Part shown: one piece after another, positions 36,562-45,693 of the stretch
Layout of the letters: each line of letters begins with the position of its first letter
How positions within the stretch are numbered: position 1 is the first letter of the stretch
Assembly: GCA_030526005.1 (NCBI GenBank)
Contig: JAUNDP010000012.1
Span: 17,391-81,390 of the forward strand
Source of the DNA: Eubacteriales bacterium
GTDB taxonomy: Bacteria > Bacillota > Clostridia > Lachnospirales > Lachnospiraceae
Length of the DNA: 64,000 nt
Direction: 5' to 3'
Program-made: the position numbers and the translations under genes
The notes under the pieces: generated by a model
What the model was told of the DNA's origin: nothing
Seen by the model: the letters and a program-made list of their open reading frames with translations, nothing else
Database searches by the model: none

Positions 36562-37779
36562 ATGAAATATATCGTAGTTTTGGGAGATGGAATGGCAGAT
36601 GAACCGATTGAATCGCTGGGAGGAAAGACGCCGCTTTCCTATGCAGTCACAAAGACGCTAGACGAGCTGGCTCCTAAGTCTGAGATCGGTTTGGTACATA
36701 CGATACCAGAGGGCATGAAACCGGGAAGCGACACAGCAAATCTGGCTGTTTTAGGATACGATCCGAAAAAGTATTATTCCGGACGGTCTCCGCTGGAAGC
36801 TTTGAGCATCGGAGTTCCGATGAAAGATACGGACGTTGCGCTCAGATGCAACCTTGTGACACTGTCGGAGGAGGAACCGTATGAAGAAAAGACGATGATC
36901 GATCACAGTTCCGATGAGATCAGCACAGAAGACGCTGCGATCTTATTGGATGCAGTGAAAAAAGAGCTGGAAAATGAGCAATACCAGTTTTATGCAGGAA
37001 CGAGCTACCGCCATTGCCTGATCTGGAACAACGGCAGCATCGCAGATCTGGCGCAGCCACATGACATTTTGACACAGAAAATTAAATCCTATCTTCCAAG
37101 CGATCCGATTTTGCGTCAGATGCAGATCAGAAGCTATGAGATTTTAAAGGATCATCCGATCAATCAGGAGCGAAGAAAAAAAGGCTTAAATCCGGCAAAC
37201 AGCTGCTGGTTCTGGGGAGCAGGCACGAAACCGTCTCTGTCTTCCTTTGAGGAAAAAAATCATAAAAAAGGCGCAATGATTTCAGCGGTAGATCTTCTGA
37301 AAGGAATCGCAGTCGGCGCCGGAATGAAAAATATTATTGTGGAAGGTGCGAACGGCGGTCTTCACACAAACTATGAAGGAAAGGCAAAAGCGGCAGTGGA
37401 TGCGGTATTAAATGAAGGATTTGACTTTGCATACATTCATGTGGAAGCGCCGGACGAGATGGGGCATCAGGGAAGCGTGGAGCGAAAGGTTCAGGCGATC
37501 GAGTATCTGGACGAGAGAGTTATCCGATATGTCAAAGAGAAGATGGATGAATCAGGCGAAGCATATCGACTGCTTGTTCTGCCTGACCACCCGACTCCGA
37601 TCCGGGTGCGCACGCACACAGCGGATCCTGTTCCATACCTTTTATATGATAATACAGTTGAAAAACACGAAAATTGGATTTATAATGAAGCAGATGCGAA
37701 AAAAAGTGGAAATTATATTGCAGAGGGCTACAAATTAATCGATCATCTGTTTCAGAATGAAAACGATCATCTCGAATAA
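36562..37779 (+). CDS. ApgM-type (cofactor-independent) phosphoglycerate mutase homologue, candidate homoserine kinase
   Basis: 405 residues from the ATG at 36562 behind AGGAGG; the GTT-adjacent upstream TTG has none. Begins M-K-Y-I-V-V-L-G-D-G-M-A-D, as in archaeal-type iPGM/ApgM enzymes of the alkaline phosphatase superfamily, with metal-binding D9, and later H-V-E-A-P-D-E-M-G-H-Q-G. Placed between hom and lysC, while thrB is missing from this cluster. SEED-type annotation calls such context copies a predicted functional analogue of homoserine kinase. Either role fits; context favours the threonine pathway. Confidence 0.75.
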   Translation: MKYIVVLGDGMADEPIESLGGKTPLSYAVTKTLDELAPKSEIGLVHTIPEGMKPGSDTANLAVLGYDPKKYYSGRSPLEALSIGVPMKDTDVALRCNLVTLSEEEPYEEKTMIDHSSDEISTEDAAILLDAVKKELENEQYQFYAGTSYRHCLIWNNGSIADLAQPHDILTQKIKSYLPSDPILRQMQIRSYEILKDHPINQERRKKGLNPANSCWFWGAGTKPSLSSFEEKNHKKGAMISAVDLLKGIAVGAGMKNIIVEGANGGLHTNYEGKAKAAVDAVLNEGFDFAYIHVEAPDEMGHQGSVERKVQAIEYLDERVIRYVKEKMDESGEAYRLLVLPDHPTPIRVRTHTADPVPYLLYDNTVEKHENWIYNEADAKKSGNYIAEGYKLIDHLFQNENDHLE

Positions 37780-37856
37780 ACGATCATTGAAAAAATAACG
37801 CTTCGCATAAAACAGATGAGAGAGTAGGAAAAGTCTCTGCTTCACAGGAGGAAAAC

Positions 37857-39065
37857 ATGCTGATAGTAAAAAAATTCGGCGGCACATCCGTTGCCAATAA
37901 GGAACGAATTTTTAATGTGGCAAGACGCTGCATTGCAGATTACCAGAAAGGAAACGATGTGGTCGTTGTCCTGTCTGCAATGGGAAAGACAACAGATGAG
38001 CTGCTTGCAAAGGCAAGAGAAATCAATCCGTCTGCTTCCAAGAGAGAACTCGATATGCTCCTGACAACAGGAGAACAGACATCGGTTGCTCTGATGGCAA
38101 TGGCAATGGGGGCTTTAGGCGTTCCGGCAATCTCTCTGAACGCATTTCAGGTTCAGATGCATACGACATCAAAATATGGAAATGCCAGACTGAAAGGAAT
38201 TGACAGCGACCGCATTCAGACGGAGCTGGAAAACAGAAAAATTGTCATTGTGACAGGATTTCAGGGAATGAATAAATATGACGATTATACGACGCTCGGC
38301 AGAGGAGGCTCTGATACGACGGCGGTAGCGCTTGCGGCTGTGCTTCACGCAGATCTGTGTGAAATTTATACAGACGTCGATGGAGTGTATACAGCTGATC
38401 CGAGAATCGTAAAAAATGCGAAAAAATTAAAAGAAATTACATACGATGAAATGCTGGATCTCGCTACGGCCGGAGCAGGCGTTTTACACAACCGCTCAGT
38501 GGAAATGGCGAAAAAGTATGGGGTGCAGCTTGTTGTGCGCTCCAGTCTGAATGAATCAGAAGGTACGGTGGTCAAGGAGGAAGTAGACGTGGAAAGAATG
38601 TTAGTGAGCGGAGTGGCTCTCGATAAAAAAGCGGCAAGAATATCAGTTATGGGCTTAAAGGATGAACCGGGAATTGCATTCCGTCTGTTTCAGATCCTTG
38701 CCAAGAATAATATCAATGTGGATATCATTCTTCAGTCAATCGGACGTGAAAATACGAAAGATATTTCTTTTACAGTAAATGAAGAAGAGGCAGATGAAGT
38801 GGTAGCGCTGATTGAAGAAAATAAAGCCAGAATCACTGCAAAAGAAGTAAACTGCAATAAATCGGTTGCAAAGGTTTCCATCGTCGGCGCCGGCATGATG
38901 TCAAATCCAGGCGTTGCTGCTAAGATGTTCGAGGCGCTGTATGGCAGAGGAATCAACATCAATATGATTTCTACCTCAGAGATCCGTATCACAGTTTTAG
39001 TAGATCTGGAAGACGGCGAGAGAGCAATGAATGCAATCCATGACAGCTTTGGGCTTTCTGAATAA
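37857..39065 (+). CDS. lysC: Aspartate kinase
   Basis: 402 residues, RBS CAGGAGG. N-terminal K-K-F-G-G-T-S-V-A, middle T-L-G-R-G-G-S-D-T-T-A and two C-terminal ACT domains (about 265-400, e.g. I-S-V-M-G-L-K-D-E-P-G and V-S-I-V-G-A-G-M-M). It phosphorylates aspartate, the entry to lysine, threonine and methionine. The ACT domains normally give feedback inhibition. It closes the hom-ApgM-lysC cluster. Confidence 0.96.
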   Translation: MLIVKKFGGTSVANKERIFNVARRCIADYQKGNDVVVVLSAMGKTTDELLAKAREINPSASKRELDMLLTTGEQTSVALMAMAMGALGVPAISLNAFQVQMHTTSKYGNARLKGIDSDRIQTELENRKIVIVTGFQGMNKYDDYTTLGRGGSDTTAVALAAVLHADLCEIYTDVDGVYTADPRIVKNAKKLKEITYDEMLDLATAGAGVLHNRSVEMAKKYGVQLVVRSSLNESEGTVVKEEVDVERMLVSGVALDKKAARISVMGLKDEPGIAFRLFQILAKNNINVDIILQSIGRENTKDISFTVNEEEADEVVALIEENKARITAKEVNCNKSVAKVSIVGAGMMSNPGVAAKMFEALYGRGININMISTSEIRITVLVDLEDGERAMNAIHDSFGLSE

Positions 39066-39356
39066 AAAATACAAATAAAAAGAAAAAATATGCGGCGGAT
39101 GGAAAAGATCCGCACAGAAAAAAGTGTCATAGACAGAAAAGACAGGAATGAAAAGAAATCGATTCATGACTGGACTTCTGCCTGTGACATTTTTTTTGAG
39201 AAAATCCGGAGCGAAAGGGCAGAAAAACGGTGCGAACGGCATATCAGACAAATTGATAAAAAAATATGGGATTTGTATAATAAAAATATCAAAAATCGCA
39301 CAATGTGGATGGGATCTTGTGAAAAGAAATTGAAATGCAGGAAAGGGGAATACAAA
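39066..39356 (+). other. Intergenic region between lysC and GH3 gene
   Basis: 291 bp without a gene. It holds a bulged hairpin near 39091-39114 (TGCGGCGGAT with ATCCGCA), a terminator-like fold ending in T8 at about 39189-39197 (pairing CAGG near 39143 with CCTG near 39181), and the GH3 promoter. No cre-like operator is evident. Confidence 0.45.
39253..39281 (+). promoter_or_regulatory. Promoter of the GH3 gene
   Basis: TTGATA (39253-39258), 17-bp spacer, TATAAT (39276-39281), 75 bp upstream of the start. Confidence 0.75.
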
Positions 39357-42300
39357 ATGAATCGAAACAGAAAAGGATTATCAAAGAAAATAATGGGCGC
39401 TGTTCTGACAGGAACGATGATGTTGTCCGGCATGAGCGTGCTTGCGGAAGGACTTCAGGAAGGTCAGGCAGATGAATATACACAGGCAAATATGGACAAT
39501 GCAAAGAATGGAACAGGGCTTGGAACGGTCTATGAGGAAGGAACATTTGATAGAAATACCGATTATGACGATGACAGTTTTTATAATAATGTAGATTCGG
39601 AAGATACGACATTTCCAGATTGCTATCCAAAGGATAACATGGCTCCGATGGATGACGAGACATTGGAAAAGACGCTGGACGCTCTGATGAGAACGATGAC
39701 ATTTGAAGAAAAGATCAACTTAGTGTCCATGAATACAGATCCGGAGAATCGATCCGGCGTCGGATATATCACAGGTGTTCCGAGGCTCGGCGTTCCGGAG
39801 AGCCGTATGCACGACGGTCCGTCCGGAATCAGCACAGGAACACAGAATGCAGATTCTTACGTTGAGACGACAAATATGCCATTACAGCTGACAACGTCTA
39901 TGACATGGAGCGAAGATCTGGCATATGCGTACGGCGCGGCGCTTGGAAAAGAACATGTATCGACAGGATCTGGCTGGCAGCTGGGAATGCAGATGGATTT
40001 GGCGCGCACGCCTCACTGGGCAAGAGCAAAAGATTCATTTGGCGAAGATTATTATCTGACGTCACGCCTGACGGTGGCGGAGACAAACGGACTTCAGGAA
40101 CACGGCGGACTGGCAATGGCAAAACATATCGGCGCATATTCCACAGACGGCGACACTTCACTTTGGCTGGAAGTGGATGAACAGACACTGCACACTGCTT
40201 ACTTATATCCGTTTGAGACGGCGGCAAAAGAAGCAAGAGTTGCCTCTATCATGGGTACTTACAACCGCCTGAATGGATTTTATACTTCTTCAAACGCCCA
40301 TCTGCAGATTGAAATTTTGCGCGATATGTGGAAATGGCAGGGAGCCATGGTTCCTGACTGGGGCGCAAACAAAGAATTTTCCATGAGTCTTGGAACAACG
40401 ATTTCACAGGAAAATGCAGAAAATATTGAAGCGAAATTCCGTTCCGCGGCCTCTCAGGGAATCATGACAATCAAAGATCTCGATGCGGCAGCCAGAACAA
40501 CGCTGTATGCGTATGGCGTCAGCGGATACTTAAATCTGGTGCAGATTGATGAGAACGGCTATGCAAAAGAAGAACCGGGACGCACAGAGCCGATCCGTTT
40601 TGAGAGAACGTATGAGGCAGACCGTGAAGCAGGTCTGTATGATGAAAATAATGAAGTGGCGAAAGAAATCGCAGAGAAAGGCATCGTACTCCTGAAAAAT
40701 GAAGACCATACGCTTCCTTTGACAAGTGAAGACTATACAGGCGATAATTCTGTAGCTTTGATCGGTTACGGCGCAGTCAATCTGATCGGAGGAACAGGAG
40801 GAGAACGTTCCTTTGGCGTATTAGAATATATGACAACTCCTTATGAATCTTTAAAGAGCATTGCAGGAGAAGATGCAAATATCACAGCAGCTGTTTTAAA
40901 TAATGTTCACGGAACAGACATACCGGCTGAACTTGTATACCAGAGTGAAGATGGAACGGAAAACGGATGGACACGCACAAATGGAATCAAGTCGGAGGAC
41001 GTTGTGGAACGTAAGATGGGATTTGGCGGTCCGGGAGGTCCAGAAGGAGAGCAGAAAGAGACAGAAGAAGCGAAAGCTCCAGATCCAATCGAGAATCCAG
41101 GCACAGAACTTGGAAGCGAAGCAGGAGTGGAAGAAGCCATTCACCTGTCAACAGGAAAGAGAGACTTTAAGAATGCAGAGAATGGAAATGCGATGACAGG
41201 AGAGGAAGCATATACATGGACTGGCTATGTGGAAGCTCCGGAGTCCGGCGAGTATTCTTTTGTAATCCAGACAAACGGTGGAAATGCAAGCGTGAAGATC
41301 AGCGGCGCAGCAGAAGAAGATATCACAGCAACTGCATCTGATGGCGTATCATGGGATTACTATACGACAGAAGGACTGAATTATTCCACCGCATCGGCAA
41401 CTCTGGAAGCTGGAAAACGGTACAAAGTCGTTGTGACAGCACATCATACGTCTGCTTACCGTGATCAGGGTGTCAAACTGAGCTGGATTCTGCCGTCTCA
41501 GGAAGAAACAGACATGGAAAATGCACTTGCAGCGGCAAAAGAAAATGATACTATTGTCATGTTCACAAGAACAGGCGCTACCGGCCATGGACCAGTATTC
41601 CAGACAGACTTTGACATCTCACTGGATGAAGCAGATCAGATCAAAGCGGTGCAGCAGGCAGCAAAAGAGAATGGAAATAAATTTGTCCTTGTTGTATTCG
41701 GACGCTCCGGATTTTCATTTGAGGGAGACTGGTTAGAGGATACAGACGCTCTGTTAGTGCCATTCTATGCCGGACAGTCCGCAGGAACAGCAATCGCAGA
41801 ACTTTTGACAGGCGTTGTCAATCCAAGCGCAAAACTGACGATGACACTGCCGAAGACAAACGCAGATACGCTGCTGACGTATGGATATTATGACAATCCA
41901 GATTCCGAGACAAATTATAATCCGGAACGCGTAGGAGATCAGTCACAGTCCGAATATACAGCGAAATATACAGAAGGACTGAACTTTGGATACCGCTGGT
42001 ATGACGCAGAAGAGGTAGAACCACAGTACGCATTTGGATATGGATTATCTTATACGACATTTGAGTACAGCGATTATGAAGTGACGGTGAATGACGACCA
42101 TACGATTGATGTGAGCGTCAAAGTGACAAACACAGGAGACGTCGCAGGAGATGAGATTGTTCAGGTATATCTGGGAGCAGCAGACGTTCCGGAAGGCGTC
42201 CAGACTGCCAAAAAGCAGCTTGCCGCATTCGCAAGAGTGGAAGATATTCAGCCGGGAGAGAGCAAAACAGCAGAAATGACGATCAATGAAAGAATGCTTT

Positions 42301-42443
42301 CCTACTGGGATGCAAGCCTTGAATTGATTGAGAGAGAAGATGGAACAAAAGATAAGTGGGTACTTGCAGCAGGAGAACGCGACGTGATGATTGGATCTTC
42401 TTCTGATAACCTGCTTTACACAGAAAGTGTGACAATCAAGTAG
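39357..42443 (+). CDS. Secreted glycoside hydrolase family 3 enzyme with PA14-like insert
   Basis: 1028 residues from the ATG at 39357 (RBS AAAGGGG); the frame extends upstream but that part lacks a signal peptide. Signal peptide about 1-30 (cleavage near V-L-A). GH3 N-terminal domain about 95-440, with catalytic nucleophile D334 in V-P-D-W-G-A. A PA14-like domain (about 610-715, W-T-G-Y-V-E-A-P-E-S-G-E-Y) is inserted in the GH3 C-terminal domain. A fibronectin-III-like domain (about 900-1000) closes it. No LPXTG or membrane anchor, so free secretion is likely. Probably beta-glucosidase-like; the exact sugar is unknown. Confidence 0.9.
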   Translation: MNRNRKGLSKKIMGAVLTGTMMLSGMSVLAEGLQEGQADEYTQANMDNAKNGTGLGTVYEEGTFDRNTDYDDDSFYNNVDSEDTTFPDCYPKDNMAPMDDETLEKTLDALMRTMTFEEKINLVSMNTDPENRSGVGYITGVPRLGVPESRMHDGPSGISTGTQNADSYVETTNMPLQLTTSMTWSEDLAYAYGAALGKEHVSTGSGWQLGMQMDLARTPHWARAKDSFGEDYYLTSRLTVAETNGLQEHGGLAMAKHIGAYSTDGDTSLWLEVDEQTLHTAYLYPFETAAKEARVASIMGTYNRLNGFYTSSNAHLQIEILRDMWKWQGAMVPDWGANKEFSMSLGTTISQENAENIEAKFRSAASQGIMTIKDLDAAARTTLYAYGVSGYLNLVQIDENGYAKEEPGRTEPIRFERTYEADREAGLYDENNEVAKEIAEKGIVLLKNEDHTLPLTSEDYTGDNSVALIGYGAVNLIGGTGGERSFGVLEYMTTPYESLKSIAGEDANITAAVLNNVHGTDIPAELVYQSEDGTENGWTRTNGIKSEDVVERKMGFGGPGGPEGEQKETEEAKAPDPIENPGTELGSEAGVEEAIHLSTGKRDFKNAENGNAMTGEEAYTWTGYVEAPESGEYSFVIQTNGGNASVKISGAAEEDITATASDGVSWDYYTTEGLNYSTASATLEAGKRYKVVVTAHHTSAYRDQGVKLSWILPSQEETDMENALAAAKENDTIVMFTRTGATGHGPVFQTDFDISLDEADQIKAVQQAAKENGNKFVLVVFGRSGFSFEGDWLEDTDALLVPFYAGQSAGTAIAELLTGVVNPSAKLTMTLPKTNADTLLTYGYYDNPDSETNYNPERVGDQSQSEYTAKYTEGLNFGYRWYDAEEVEPQYAFGYGLSYTTFEYSDYEVTVNDDHTIDVSVKVTNTGDVAGDEIVQVYLGAADVPEGVQTAKKQLAAFARVEDIQPGESKTAEMTINERMLSYWDASLELIEREDGTKDKWVLAAGERDVMIGSSSDNLLYTESVTIK

Positions 42444-42548
42444 TAAAGAACAATTCAGGAAATTCTTGAATCACAGGATATGAATTATCCCGTCTAAAGT
42501 CAGGGGTTTTGCCATTAGGCGGGGATTCCTTTAAATAGAGTTAAAAAA

Positions 42549-42598
42549 AAGAAACGGTTTTTTCGATCAGCAGAGATTGAGAAGACCGCTTCTTTTTT
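42549..42598 (+). terminator. Terminator after GH3 gene
   Basis: AAGAAACGGT (42549-42558) pairs with ACCGCTTCTT (42585-42594; one mismatch) and runs into TTTT. A second stem just upstream (42488-42497 with 42515-42524) may add to it. Confidence 0.65.
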
Positions 42599-42809
42599 GG
42601 GAAAATTTTATAAAATAATAGCCAGAAAGTCCAGCGCCTTTAAGTACTGGGGAGTTTGCAGAAAAAAAGGGATTAGAAAAAATATATTGCGAATATTCAG
42701 ATAAAAATGATATAATAAGATAAAATAAAAAATATTTTTATATGGATCAGATAGAAGATGCCTTTCAAATGTTTAAAAAGATCGGACAGATGGAGTAGCG
42801 GATGGAAGG
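42599..42809 (+). other. AT-rich intergenic region between GH3 and LytTR regulator
   Basis: About 210 bp with no conserved gene recognised. It contains an apparent + strand promoter, TTGCGA (42687-42692), 18-bp spacer, TGATATAAT with TATAAT at 42711-42716, and an 18-codon frame at 42742-42798 (M-D-Q-I-E-D-A-F-Q-M-F-K-K-I-G-Q-M-E) with no RBS. Transcription from this promoter would run antisense into the regulator gene. Confidence 0.35.
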
Positions 42810-43571
42810 TCATTTTGTAATGAGGACATTGTGATAAGAAGAAATCCATCGTAAAATCTCATTTTTTTTCCGAGAAGAAAACATAATTTCTTGTCCGTCT
42901 GACATCGTAATCGTTTTTTTACTTAAATGGATGAAACGGACGAAATCCGCATTGATAATATAAGAACGGTGACAGCGGTAAAAACGGGAATCCAGCTTTG
43001 AAAGAACATTGTTTAAGTTACTGTTAAATTCAAGCTGCATATTTATGGTATATAAAGTCACTTTATGGGGCTGGGTATTTGTCTCAAAATATAAAATTTC
43101 ATCGAGAGAAACAAAAGAAACGCAATCTCCGATTTTCACTGAAAATGTTTTTTGACGAGAATCTCTGATACAGGCATGTTTTTTCAAAGCATTTGAGAGA
43201 CATTGAAAAATCTGATCGGAAAGAGTCTCTGGATGATCTTTTATAATATAGTCAAGCACTTCTAACTTCATCTGAAAGGTAAGCGATGCCATTTCAGAAT
43301 GAGAGGTGATAAAGACGATAAAACCTCTTGGATCTATTTCGCGGATTTTCTGTGCAAGTTCCAGTCCATCTATATCTGCATTCAGATTAATATCCAAAAA
43401 ATAAATACCAGTATGCTGGGAAGAGCCGGTAGCATCTAAAATAGTATGCGGATCTGTGGAAGCGGCCGCAATAGACAGATCAAGGTTATAGATCAAGATG
43501 TATTTTTGAATAGATTCTTTGATATATGTTAATTGAGGAATTTCATCCTCACAGATATAGATGTAAAGCAT
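42810..43571 (-). CDS. LytTR-type response regulator (AgrA-like)
   Basis: 253 residues, RBS GAGGGAG. A receiver domain (about 1-120) has acidic pair E8/D9, phospho-acceptor D60 in Y-F-L-D-I-N-L and T88. The C-terminal LytTR DNA-binding domain (about 140-245) includes R-F-Y-R-C-H-R-S-Y-I-I-N. It is the expected output regulator for the AgrC-like kinase at 44.2-45.5 kb. It is transcribed away from agrB with a TGATATAAT promoter on the minus strand near 43613-43618. Probably binds 21-bp-spaced repeats upstream of agrD (45602-45631). Confidence 0.9.
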   Translation of the reverse strand: MLYIYICEDEIPQLTYIKESIQKYILIYNLDLSIAAASTDPHTILDATGSSQHTGIYFLDINLNADIDGLELAQKIREIDPRGFIVFITSHSEMASLTFQMKLEVLDYIIKDHPETLSDQIFQCLSNALKKHACIRDSRQKTFSVKIGDCVSFVSLDEILYFETNTQPHKVTLYTINMQLEFNSNLNNVLSKLDSRFYRCHRSYIINADFVRFIHLSKKTITMSDGQEIMFSSRKKNEILRWISSYHNVLITK

Positions 43572-43646
43572 AAAGTCTCTCCCTCATAAAAAATAAAAAA
43601 ATATACAGCTTCATTATATCAAAAGAAAGAAAGGGAAAAAAGAGTT

Positions 43647-44195
43647 TTGAGAAAATATTTTAGCTTCAGTTCTGACAGAAGTGAATTGGAAAAGGCACAG
43701 ATTTTATATGGAATACAGGTACTGTGGCATAATATAAAAACGACAGTGATTATTTTTGCAGTAGCATTACTTCTCGATATATTCTGCGGCACATTTTGGA
43801 CATTTTTATCTTTTGGGATGTTTCGGATGTTTGCCGGAGGTCTGCATTTAAATACGACTGTGGGATGTCTGCTCACAACAGGAAGCGTCGCGATTGGCGG
43901 AGGAATTTTAGGAAATCATCTTATATTTCATCCGTGGCTGCTGTTTTTTATCTATTGTCTGATCTTTACAGGCGTTGTACTGTTTGCACCGCAGGGAACA
44001 GTGAACAATCCTTTTTCAGAAGATAATCAGAAAAAAATGAAAAAACGTTCCATGATTCTTGTCTTGATCTACGCAGTCATTTCCGTATCCGGAATAGAAA
44101 AGATCAGCTCTTGGATTACGATAGGAGCAATTGCAGAGCTGATCACAGTTATTATTTTATATGTTCAGAAGAAATCCGTCAGGAAAAAGGGATAG
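43647..44195 (+). CDS. agrB: AgrB-type peptide-processing membrane protease
   Basis: 182 residues from a TTG start (AAAGGGA about 10 bases upstream). Four to six transmembrane helices. The catalytic pair of AgrB cysteine proteases is present as H67 and C74 in G-G-L-H-L-N-T-T-V-G-C, the same 7-residue spacing as S. aureus H77/C84. AgrB cuts the C-terminal tail from AgrD and cyclises the signal peptide. It runs opposite to the kinase gene and their 3' ends overlap by 17 bp. Its own promoter is not obvious. Confidence 0.9.
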   Translation: MRKYFSFSSDRSELEKAQILYGIQVLWHNIKTTVIIFAVALLLDIFCGTFWTFLSFGMFRMFAGGLHLNTTVGCLLTTGSVAIGGGILGNHLIFHPWLLFFIYCLIFTGVVLFAPQGTVNNPFSEDNQKKMKKRSMILVLIYAVISVSGIEKISSWITIGAIAELITVIILYVQKKSVRKKG

Positions 44196-45492
44196 TCAAA
44201 CGCTGCTCAAAGATATGATCTTTCATCGCGGTTTGATGTAAAACGTGTGGATATTGCGATAAAATTTTTTCAGCGTTATAAAGTCCCAGACCGCGAAGCG
44301 CTCCTTTTGTAGAAAATGCAGGGTCTTTCAACTGACTGTATGGAATCTCATCACCGCTGTAAGTGTTTTTGACAGAAATAACAATGGTATTTGGAAAAGT
44401 TACAATGGCAAACCAGATCTGACGCGATTCTGATTGGAGTGCAGCCTCGACAGCATTATCGAGATAGATGCCAAGAAGGCGCGCCAGATCCAGCGTCTCC
44501 ATACTAATTTGTTCCAAAGGATCTAAAATTTCAATGGAAACAAAGAGCCCCATTTCGTGTGCATAGATTAGTTTCGCAGAGATCATACCTTTTAATTCAG
44601 GAATTTTTAGATTGCTTAAAGTCCCAAGCCGATAGGTTTCATTCGTATATTGCTTGCCAAAAGGCAATACTTTATCATAAAAGTACACTTCTAATTTATC
44701 AAATTGTTTCATTTCAAAATATTCCGTCATAGAAAGCATAATATTTGCATAGTCATGCTTGAAGGTACGCAGTTCAAGATTCATATCTTCAATTTTTTCT
44801 GTGTACTGCTGTAAAGTTTCATATAACTTTTCTTTTTCTTTCTGCTTTTCAACAGCAATTAATGTCTTCACAGAATGAAAAGCAGAGAAAAGTGTCCATA
44901 AAGTACAGCAGATAACAAGAAAAAAATTAAAATATACGATAGGGTCTGTGTAACCTAATTTTTCGCCTGCAATGAAATTCAGAAGAACTATCAGCAGACA
45001 GATAAAAAGAGTAGGAAAGACCAGTTTTAATACTTCATTCAATTCTAAAACAGATTGAAATTTTTTCTTCAAAAAAGGCAGCAGGAAATGTGAGAGCAGG
45101 AAACAAATAACCAATTCCACAGTAAGACCGGCAAGACAGCTCACAGTCATCAGAGAATAATCTGTATGTGTTGAGGCAACACCATAGTCAAGTCCAGTTA
45201 AAACGATACTTATAAGCTGATCAATCAGAACAAGCAAAAAATAAGCGACAATAACAGAACAAACAGTGGGCAGGTTTTTATTTGTTATTTTACATAAGTA
45301 AATAGAGACAACGACCAAGAGAAAAATAACAGCCGCATTGCTTGTGGTGGCAATAAGAATCAGAGAGAAAAATAAAAGGAAATATAAAGTTAAATATTGT
45401 TTTATCGAAAGCCGATAAGGCAAAAAAGTAATAATAGGGAAAAAATAAAGGAAACTTGATAAAAAAATAGAAAAAATAAACATAAAAATCAC
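44179..45492 (-). CDS. AgrC-like sensor histidine kinase (GHKL, HPK10-type)
   Basis: 437 residues. Six or seven transmembrane segments in the first ~205 residues form the peptide-sensing part. A coiled region (about 210-240) leads to the kinase domain with phospho-accepting H246 in F-K-H-D-Y-A-N-I, N-box N346 in L-D-N-A-V-E-A-A and G-L-G-L-Y-N-A-E-K near 405. As in AgrC, no separate HAMP or PAS domain is present. It would sense the extracellular cyclic peptide and phosphorylate the LytTR regulator. It is transcribed convergent with agrB and divergent from agrD. Confidence 0.9.
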   Translation of the reverse strand: MIFMFIFSIFLSSFLYFFPIITFLPYRLSIKQYLTLYFLLFFSLILIATTSNAAVIFLLVVVSIYLCKITNKNLPTVCSVIVAYFLLVLIDQLISIVLTGLDYGVASTHTDYSLMTVSCLAGLTVELVICFLLSHFLLPFLKKKFQSVLELNEVLKLVFPTLFICLLIVLLNFIAGEKLGYTDPIVYFNFFLVICCTLWTLFSAFHSVKTLIAVEKQKEKEKLYETLQQYTEKIEDMNLELRTFKHDYANIMLSMTEYFEMKQFDKLEVYFYDKVLPFGKQYTNETYRLGTLSNLKIPELKGMISAKLIYAHEMGLFVSIEILDPLEQISMETLDLARLLGIYLDNAVEAALQSESRQIWFAIVTFPNTIVISVKNTYSGDEIPYSQLKDPAFSTKGALRGLGLYNAEKILSQYPHVLHQTAMKDHIFEQRLTIPFS

Positions 45493-45601
45493 CCTTCTAA
45501 AAATATTTATAGAAAAATTATAAAATTCTATAAAATATATGTCAAGAAACTTAAATCGACAATATTTTCTAAAAAATAAAAATAAAAATGTAAAAATATA
45601 G

Positions 45602-45631
45602 CATTCAGGACTGAAAAACGATCATTTAGGA
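45602..45631 (+). promoter_or_regulatory. Candidate LytTR (Agr-box-like) operator pair upstream of agrD
   Basis: CATTCAGGA (45602-45610) and CATTTAGGA (45623-45631) match at 8 of 9 bases and start exactly 21 bp (two helical turns) apart. TCATTTAGGAAA resembles the S. aureus AgrA site ACAGTTAGGCAA at 9 of 12. The pair lies just ahead of a promoter with good -10 TGATATAAT (TATAAT at 45661-45666) and a poor -35, as expected for an activator-dependent promoter. Confidence 0.65.
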
Positions 45632-45657
45632 AAAAAACGTAGAATTTCAGAAAGAAG

Positions 45658-45666
45658 TGATATAAT
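45658..45666 (+). promoter_or_regulatory. Extended -10 of agrD promoter
   Basis: TGATATAAT with the -10 at 45661-45666; the -35 position (45638-45643, CGTAGA) has no consensus. Start predicted near 45673, 21 bp before the agrD ATG. Confidence 0.6.
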
Positions 45667-45693
45667 AATGATACATAAAAGGGGGAAAGAAAA

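Noticed and set aside
35150-37860. T-box or lysine riboswitch near hom/lysC
   Set aside because: I looked for T-box and L-box consensus blocks in the gaps and saw none; only the plain hairpin at 36491-36531 is present.
42742-42798. 18-codon ORF as a peptide gene
   Set aside because: No ribosome-binding site; kept only as a possible antisense transcript.
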